From Thermoanaerobaculales bacterium (lineage in GTDB: Bacteria; Acidobacteriota; Thermoanaerobaculia; Thermoanaerobaculales; Sulfomarinibacteraceae): a stretch of DNA of 35,681 nt. Below the pieces are notes generated by a model. That model ran no database searches and was not told the DNA's origin. It saw nothing but the letters and a program-made list of their open reading frames with translations. This document shows positions 25,815 through 33,177 of the stretch, piece by piece (position 1 is the first letter of the stretch; every line of letters starts with the position of its first letter). Location: positions 1-35,681 of the forward strand of contig JALOKS010000002.1 in assembly GCA_025456385.1 (NCBI GenBank). The letters are read 5' to 3'. The translations under genes and the position numbers were made by a program.

Positions 25815-27635
25815 ATGCCGACGCAGCTCCGGGCCTGGATCGAGCGCTTCGCCCGCTTCGCGACCCGGGTCGATCTCTACAACTTCGGCCGCTGGCTGGT
25901 GCTGGCGCTGATCGTCGGCGTCGTCGCCGGGCTCGCCGGCACCCTCCTCACGTGGGGGGTGGACGGCGTCGGCTCGCTGCTCCTCGAGGGCGTCGCCGGC
26001 TTCGACGCCCCCGGCCACGGGGCGGCCGCCGATTCGACCTGGAGCGCGCCCCGCCGCCCCTGGCTGCTGCTCGTGGTGCTGCCGCTCGCCGGCCTGGCCG
26101 TGGGCTGGATCGTGCGCCGCTTCGCACCCGAGGCCGAGGGCCACGGCACCGACGCGGTGATCAACGCCTACCACCGCGGGCGGGCCGTCATCCGCCGCCG
26201 GGTGGTGCCGGTGAAGCTCCTGACCTCGATGCTGACCATCGGCTCCGGCGGCTCCGCCGGCCGCGAGGGCCCGGTCGCCCAGGTCGGGGCGGGCGTCGGC
26301 TCCTACCTCGCCGACCTCCTCCGCCTCGGGTACCACGACCGCCGGGTCCTGGTCATCGCGGGGGTCGCGGCGGGCGTCGGCGGCATGTTCCGGGCGCCGC
26401 TCGGCGCGGCCCTGTTCGCGGTCGAGGTGCTCTACTCGGACCCCGACTTCGAGTCCGAGGCCCTGATTCCGGCCATCATCTCGTCGATCGTTTCCTACGT
26501 CGTGGTGGCCTCCCTGACCGGCTGGAACGCCATCTTCGACACCGCCGACATCCGCTTCGCCCGCCCCCACGAGCTGCTCGCCTACCTGGTCCTGGGGATG
26601 GTGCTGGCCCTGATCGGGATGATCTACGTCAAGGTGTTCTACGGCATGCGCGACGGCTTCTTCGCGCGCCTGCCGATCCCGCCCTGGACGAAACCGGCGG
26701 TGGGGGGGCTGCTGCTCGCCCTGCTCGGCATCGCGGTGCCCCAGGTCCTCGGCGGCGGCTACGGCTGGCTGCAGCTGACGATCGACGGGCAGCTGCCCTT
26801 CGCGCTGCTCGCCATCCTCCTGCCGGCCAAGATCCTCGCCACCTCGCTGACGATCGGCTCCGGCGGCTCGGGCGGCGTGTTCGCACCGTCGCTCGTGATC
26901 GGCGGCGTCGCCGGTGCGGTCTTCGCCGGCCTGGCCGAGCGCGCGGCGCCCCAGCTCGCGCCGCCGACCGCCGCCTGCGTCCTCGTCGGCATGGGCGGCT
27001 TCTTCGCCGCGGTCGCCAAGGTCCCGGTCGCCTCGCTCATCATGGTGGCCGAGATGAGCGGCTCCTACGGCCTGCTGGTGCCGATGATGCTGGTGTCGTC
27101 GGTGGCCTACCTGCTGATGCGCGGGGTCAGCATCTACGAGCAGCAGGTTCCGGGGCGCATCGACTCGCCGGCCCACGTCGGCGAGTTCCAGATCGACGTT
27201 CTCGAGCGGCTGACGGTGCGCGAGGTCATGGACCCGAACCAGAAGGTCATCAGCGTCGCCCCCGGGGCGAGCTTCGACGAGGTGCTTGCGCTCCTCGCCG
27301 ATGCCGACCAGTACGCCTTCCCGGTGGTCAACGAGCGGGGCATGGTCGAGGGCATGTTTAGCATCAACGACGTGCGCCGCGTCATGGCGACCCCGGAGGT
27401 GTGGCCGTTGCTGGTCGCCTCCGACCTCGGGGTGACGGCGCACGGCATCGCCTACCTCGAGCCGGACGACGACCTCCACGCCGCCGTCCAGCGCTTCACC
27501 GCCCTGCGGCGGGAGATCCTGCCCGTGCTCGAGGGTCGGCCGCCGGCGCCGGTCATCGGCCTGCTGCGCCACCACCAGGTCATGGAGGCCTACGACCGCG
27601 AGCTGCGGCGCCTGCGCGAGGCCGCGGCCGACTGA
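25815..27635 (+). CDS. ClC-family chloride channel/antiporter with C-terminal CBS domains
   Basis: GSGGSAGREGPVAQVGAGVGS, GSGGSGGVFAPSLVIGG and GMGGFFAAVAKVPVASLIMVAEM; CBS-like VREVMDPNQKVISVAPGASFDEVLALLADADQYAFPVVNERGMVEGMFSINDV. Confidence 0.95.
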   Translation: MPTQLRAWIERFARFATRVDLYNFGRWLVLALIVGVVAGLAGTLLTWGVDGVGSLLLEGVAGFDAPGHGAAADSTWSAPRRPWLLLVVLPLAGLAVGWIVRRFAPEAEGHGTDAVINAYHRGRAVIRRRVVPVKLLTSMLTIGSGGSAGREGPVAQVGAGVGSYLADLLRLGYHDRRVLVIAGVAAGVGGMFRAPLGAALFAVEVLYSDPDFESEALIPAIISSIVSYVVVASLTGWNAIFDTADIRFARPHELLAYLVLGMVLALIGMIYVKVFYGMRDGFFARLPIPPWTKPAVGGLLLALLGIAVPQVLGGGYGWLQLTIDGQLPFALLAILLPAKILATSLTIGSGGSGGVFAPSLVIGGVAGAVFAGLAERAAPQLAPPTAACVLVGMGGFFAAVAKVPVASLIMVAEMSGSYGLLVPMMLVSSVAYLLMRGVSIYEQQVPGRIDSPAHVGEFQIDVLERLTVREVMDPNQKVISVAPGASFDEVLALLADADQYAFPVVNERGMVEGMFSINDVRRVMATPEVWPLLVASDLGVTAHGIAYLEPDDDLHAAVQRFTALRREILPVLEGRPPAPVIGLLRHHQVMEAYDRELRRLREAAAD

Positions 27636-27662
27636 GGCCGCGCCCGACGACCCACCCGCGGT

Positions 27663-27749
27663 GGGGCGGAGGGGCAGAGGGGCGGAGGGGTCGTCGCCGC
27701 GGAGTCACGGTTGGAGGCGAACGAATCCTTCCCTGGTCCCCTCCGCCCC
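27663..27749. repeat. mirrored GGGGCGGAGGGG repeat
   Basis: GGGGCGGAGGGG at 27663-27674 and 27679-27690; reverse complement CCCCTCCGCCCC at 27738-27749. Confidence 0.85.
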
Positions 27750-27813
27750 TCAGCTCATCAGCTCCTCTGCAGGGTGGTCGGGTGGGTGGCCCGGCGATGC
27801 TACACTGTGCGCC

Positions 27814-27829
27814 ATGAATGACCATTCAT
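27814..27829. promoter_or_regulatory. ATGAATGACCATTCAT palindromic operator candidate (TetR/FadR-like)
   Basis: Perfect 7-bp arms ATGAATG/CATTCAT with 2-nt spacer, 31 nt upstream of etfB and just downstream of a TACACT -10-like element (27801-27806). Confidence 0.6.
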
Positions 27830-27860
27830 TTCTCCATCAACCGAGTGAAGGAGGCATGCC

Positions 27861-28640
27861 GTGAACTGTATCGTGTGCGTGGCCAGCGTTCCGGACACGG
27901 CGTCGGTCATCAAGCTCAAGGCCGACGGCACGGGCATCGACGAGTCGGGCATCAAGTGGATCGTCTCGCCCTACGACGAGTACGCGCTCGAGGCCGCCCT
28001 GCAGCTCACCGAGGCCAAGGGCGGCGAGGTCACCGTGGTCACCTACGGGCCGGCGGGGGCGGAGCCGGCGCTCCGGGACTGCCTCGCCCGTGGCGCCCAC
28101 AAGGCGGTCCACGTGCTCGGCGGCGAGAAGACCCTCGGTGACAGCTTCACCATCGCCAGGGTGCTGGCGGCGGCGATCAAGGGCCGCGCCCACGACCTCG
28201 TGCTGTGCGGCGTCAAGGGCGTCGGCACCGACTGCAGCCAGGTCGGACAGATGCTGGCCGAGCTCCTGGGCCTGCCGCACGTCGCCATCGTGACCGCGCT
28301 CGAGGTCGGCGAGGGCTCGCTCGCGGCCACCCGCGAGGTCGAAGGCGGCAAGGAGAAGGTCGAATGCCCGCTGCCGGCGCTGCTCACCTGCCAGAAGGGC
28401 CTCAACGAGCCGCGCTACGCGGCCCTCAAGGGCATCATGGCGGCGAAGAAGAAGCCGGTCGACAAGCTCGAGGTATCGAGCCTCGGCATCCAGGAAGGCG
28501 CCGACCTCTTCTACGCCGTCGCGCGCTTCGAGCTGCCGCCGGCGAAGTCGGCCGGCACCATCATCCAGGGCGAGAACGACCCGGCGGGCGCCGCGGCGCA
28601 GCTCGTGAAACTGCTTCGCGAAGAGGCGAAGGCGATCTAG
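27861..28640 (+). CDS. etfB: electron transfer flavoprotein subunit beta (GTG start)
   Basis: MNCIVCVASVPDTASVIKLKADGTGIDESGIKWIVSPYDEYALEAALQLTEAKGGEVTVVTYGP; GVKGVGTDCSQVGQMLAELLGLPHV; GAAGGAGG upstream. Confidence 0.97.
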   Translation: MNCIVCVASVPDTASVIKLKADGTGIDESGIKWIVSPYDEYALEAALQLTEAKGGEVTVVTYGPAGAEPALRDCLARGAHKAVHVLGGEKTLGDSFTIARVLAAAIKGRAHDLVLCGVKGVGTDCSQVGQMLAELLGLPHVAIVTALEVGEGSLAATREVEGGKEKVECPLPALLTCQKGLNEPRYAALKGIMAAKKKPVDKLEVSSLGIQEGADLFYAVARFELPPAKSAGTIIQGENDPAGAAAQLVKLLREEAKAI

Positions 28641-28647
28641 GGAGGCG

Positions 28648-29613
28648 ATGATGGCTGGCATTCTCGTGTTCGTGGAGCAGCGCGACGGTGAGATCCGCAA
28701 GGCATCGCTGCAGGCGGTGTCGGAGGCGAAACGCCACGGCGGAGCCGGCGGCGAGGTGACGGCGGTGCTGGTCGGCGCGGGGATCGGCGCTGCGGCGGCC
28801 GGCCTCGGCGCCTGGGGCGCCGCCCGGGTCTTCGTGGCCGACAACCCCGCCCTCGGCCTCTACTCGGCCGAGGGCTACACGGAAGCGGTGGCCGCTGCCG
28901 CCGCCAAGGCGCAGCCGTCGGCGATCTTCGTCGCCGGCACGGCGATGGGGCGGGACCTCGCGCCGCGGGTGGCGGCGCGCCTCGGCGTCGGCGCCATCGC
29001 CGACGTGGTCAAGCTCGCCCTCGACGGCGACGCCTTCACCGCGCGGCGCCCGATCTACTCCGGCAAGGCCTTCGCCGAGGCCACGACCGCCGGCAAGCGG
29101 CCGCAGGTCATCAGCCTGCGCCCGAACGTGTTCGCGGCCGAGGAGTCGGGCGGCAGCGCAGCGGTGGAGAGCCTCGACGGGCTCGGCCTGGCGATCCGCG
29201 CCGTCGTCAAGGAGCTGGTGAAGGCGGCGGGCGGCGAGCTCGACGTCGCCGAGGCCGACATCATCGTCTCCGGCGGCCGCGGCATCAAGGGTCCGGAGAA
29301 CTTCGCCCTCATCAAGTCGCTCGCCGACGCCCTCGGCGGCGCGGTCGGCGCCTCGCGCGCGGTGGTCGACGCGGGCTGGATCGCCCACTCGCACCAGGTC
29401 GGCCAGACCGGCAAGGTGGTGAGCCCCTCGCTGTACGTCGCCTGCGGCATCTCGGGCGCCATCCAGCACCTCGCCGGCATGAGCTCGTCGAAGATCATCG
29501 TCGCGATCAACAAGGACCCCGACGCGCCGATCTTCAAGATCGCCGACTACGGCATCGTCGGCGACCTCTTCGAGGTCATCCCGCCGATGGTGGCGGCCAT
29601 CAAGGCCCTGTAG
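28648..29613 (+). CDS. etfA: electron transfer flavoprotein subunit alpha
   Basis: [31 protein letters not shown]...[74 protein letters not shown]. Confidence 0.98.
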   Translation: MMAGILVFVEQRDGEIRKASLQAVSEAKRHGGAGGEVTAVLVGAGIGAAAAGLGAWGAARVFVADNPALGLYSAEGYTEAVAAAAAKAQPSAIFVAGTAMGRDLAPRVAARLGVGAIADVVKLALDGDAFTARRPIYSGKAFAEATTAGKRPQVISLRPNVFAAEESGGSAAVESLDGLGLAIRAVVKELVKAAGGELDVAEADIIVSGGRGIKGPENFALIKSLADALGGAVGASRAVVDAGWIAHSHQVGQTGKVVSPSLYVACGISGAIQHLAGMSSSKIIVAINKDPDAPIFKIADYGIVGDLFEVIPPMVAAIKAL

Positions 29614-29637
29614 GACGATCCGCTCGTCACCAACTCG

Positions 29638-29668
29638 ACGGCGGGCTCCGGCCCGCCGTTTCCTTTCC
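29638..29668 (+). terminator. intrinsic terminator after etfA
   Basis: ACGGCGGGC-TCCG-GCCCGCCGT perfect 9-bp stem with tetraloop followed by TTCCTTTCC. Confidence 0.7.
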
Positions 29669-29710
29669 CGCGTCCGTGTCCGCGTCCGAATCCGCGTCCG
29701 AATGCCCACC

Positions 29711-29733
29711 GGCCGCGGACCGGGTCCGCGGCC
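29711..29733. repeat. perfect inverted repeat GGCCGCGGACC-G-GGTCCGCGGCC
   Basis: 11-bp arms, 1-nt centre. Confidence 0.95.
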
Positions 29734-29749
29734 ATGCGGACTCGGCCAG

Positions 29750-29783
29750 CAGGACCTCCGAACGCGAGCGTTCTGAGGTCCTG
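29750..29783. repeat. inverted repeat CAGGACCTCCGAACGC-GA-GCGTTCTGAGGTCCTG
   Basis: 16-bp arms with one mismatch, 2-nt loop. Confidence 0.95.
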
Positions 29784-29862
29784 CCGACCTCGTCCGCGCC
29801 GCGCCTGCGGCGCGCCGGCGGGCACCTCACTGAGAGGCTCGTCGATGAACGTCCCGCCCCCG

Positions 29863-29876
29863 CCCCCCCCCCCCCC
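29863..29876 (+). repeat. C14 homopolymer tract
   Basis: Run of 14 C residues read directly, inside a longer C-rich stretch 29853-29880. Confidence 0.9.
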
Positions 29877-29879
29877 ACC

Positions 29880-29920
29880 CTCGGAAATCCGTCGTGCGCG
29901 GCGCACGACGGATTTCCGAG
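29880..29920. repeat. 41-bp perfect palindrome CTCGGAAATCCGTCGTGCGC-G-GCGCACGACGGATTTCCGAG
   Basis: 20-bp perfect arms around a single G. Confidence 0.97.
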
Positions 29921-30057
29921 AGCCGGAGGTGTTCATAACCTGGCGCCGGGGTCACCTCCGATACCGTTTGGCACGACGGTCTGTGGCCTTCGCGATTTTC
30001 CGAGAGCCGGAGTTGTTTTGGACTTTGGCGCTCGCGGCTTCGATGAGCTGCTTCTGA

Positions 30058-30072
30058 GGGTGGGTGGGCGGG
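30058..30072 (+). other. canonical G-quadruplex motif GGGTGGGTGGGCGGG
   Basis: Four G3 tracts with 1-nt loops, upstream of glyQ. Confidence 0.85.
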
Positions 30073-30208
30073 AAGTCCGAAATCCGAAATCCGAAATGGT
30101 CGGACGGGTGGACGGACCGGTCGTTTTCGGTTCATCGCCTCCCAATCCCGCCGCCATGGTATATTTTCCGCTCGCGTGGCCCGCCCGCGGCAGGGCCCCG
30201 GAGGCACC

Positions 30209-31092
<884 letters not shown>

Positions 31093-31093
<1 letters not shown>

Positions 31094-33177
31094 TGGCCAC
31101 CTTCGTGCTCGAGCTCCGCTGCGAGGAGATCCCGGCCGCCGCCCTGCCCGGCGCGCGGCGGCAGCTCGCCGAGCTGTTCGCCGCGAAGCTCGCCGAGGCC
31201 GGTTTCGGGGAGCTCCCGGTCAGCGCCCTCTCGACCTCGCGGCGCCTCGCCGTGGTGGTCCGCGACCTGCCGCCCGCGCAGCCCGACCGCCGCGAGGAGC
31301 TGACCGGGCCGCCGGTCAAGGTCGCCGTCGCCGCCGACGGCGGCCCGACGCCCGCCGGCGAGGGCTTCGCCCGCAAGGTCGGCCTGCCGTTTTCAGAGCT
31401 GCAGCGCGTGGTTTCCGCCAAGGGCGAGTATCTGGCGGCGACGGTCGTGCACCGCGGTCGCCCGACCGCCGCGATCCTCGCCGGGCTCGTGCCGCAGGTG
31501 GTGGCGGAGCTGCGTTTCCCGAAGCTGATGCGCTGGGGCGGCGGCGAGCACCTCTTCGTGCGGCCGGTGCACGGCGTGGTGGCCCTGCTCGGCGACGAGG
31601 TGGTGCCGCTCGAGCTCTTCGGTCTGGCGTCCGGACGCGCGACCGTCGGCCACCGGGTCCACGCTCCGGAGCCCTTCGAGCTCGCCGCGGCCGACTCCTA
31701 CGCGGAGGCACTGGCGGAGCGCGCGGTGGTGGCGGACCCCGGGCTGCGGCGGGAGCGGCTCGAGGAGCTCGCCGGCTCCCTCGCAGCGGCCGCCGGCGCC
31801 CGCGTCCACCCCGATCCCGAGCTGGTCGCCGAGCACCTGGAGCTGGTCGAGTGGCCGGGCCTGATCGCCGGACGCTTCGCGGAGCGCTTCCTCGAGCTGC
31901 CGCCGGAGGTCGTCATCACGACCCTGCGCCATCATCAGAAGTGCCTGGTGCTCGAGGGTGCCGCCGGCGAGCTGGTGCCCGGCTTCATCGCCGTCATCGA
32001 CCGCCGCGACGACCCCGAGGGCCTCATCCGGCAGGGCAATGAGTGGGTGATCGGCGCCCGCCTGGCGGACGCCGCCTTCTTTGTCGCCGAGGATCGCAAG
32101 CGCCCCCTGGCCGAGCTCGTTCCCGGCCTCGAGCGGCTGGAGTTCCACCGCGTCCTCGGCTCCTTGGCGGCCAAGGCGGAGCGGGTGGGCGAGCTCGCGG
32201 TCACCATCGCGGGCCTGGTCGGCGCCGCGGTCGACCGCGACATCCTGCGCTCCGCGGCGCGGCTCGCCAAGGCCGACCTCCGCACCCACATGGTGGGCGA
32301 GTTCCCGGAGCTGCAGGGCGTCATCGGCGGCCACTACCTGCGCCTCGAGGGCGCCTCGCGGGAGCTGTGGACCGCGCTCCGCGACCACTACACGCCGGTC
32401 GGCTTCGACGGCGCGGTGCCGGAGTCCGAGCTCGGCCGCCTGCTCGGCCTCGCCGACCGCCTCGACACCGTGGCCGGCCTGTTCGCCGTCGGCGAGCGGC
32501 CCTCCGGCTCGAAGGACCCATTCGCGCTGCGGCGCGCCGCCCAGGGCGCGGTGAAGATCGTCGCCGCGGCGGGCTGGGAGCTCGACCTCGGGGCCGCCGT
32601 CGCCGCGGCGGCGCACCAGGTCGCGGAGCACGCGGCCGAGGGTGCCGAGGGCCTCGGCGCCGCGCTCACCGAGTTCATCGCCGAGCGGGTGCGGCGCTGG
32701 CTCACCGACGTCGTGGGAGTGGCCGGCGACACCGCCGACGCGGTGATGGCCGCCGGCTGGGCCGACCTGCCGGGGGCCGTCGCCCGCGCCGAGGCCCTCG
32801 AACGGGCGCGCGGCTCGGCGAGCTTCCGCAGCCTCGCGCTCGCCTTCAAGCGGGTGCGCAACATCACCGAGGGTCAGCCCGAGGCGGCGGTCGACGCGGC
32901 GCTCTTCGCGCACGCGGAGGAGCGGGAGCTCGCCGAGGCCACGGAGGCCTTCGGCCGGCGGCTCGCGGCCCTGCTGCCGGAGCGACGGGTGGCCGAGTCC
33001 TTTGCCGCGATGGAGCCGCTCGCGGATATCTTGGAGCGCTTCTTCGTGGCGGTGCTGGTGATGTGCGAGGACGGACGGGTCCGATCCAACCGGATCGCGC
33101 TCTTGAAGAACCTGGGACGACGATTCATGCAGCTCGCCGATCTGTCGCGGCTGCAGGTTGAAGGAGGCGAACTGTGA
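31093..33177 (+). CDS. glyS: glycine--tRNA ligase beta subunit
   Basis: [33 protein letters not shown]...[14 protein letters not shown]...[30 protein letters not shown] overlap with glyQ. Confidence 0.97.

Noticed and set aside
30073-30208. T-box leader upstream of glyQ
   Set aside because: No T-box core motif (TGGNACCGCG) seen; the region holds CCGAAAT repeats and a G4 instead.
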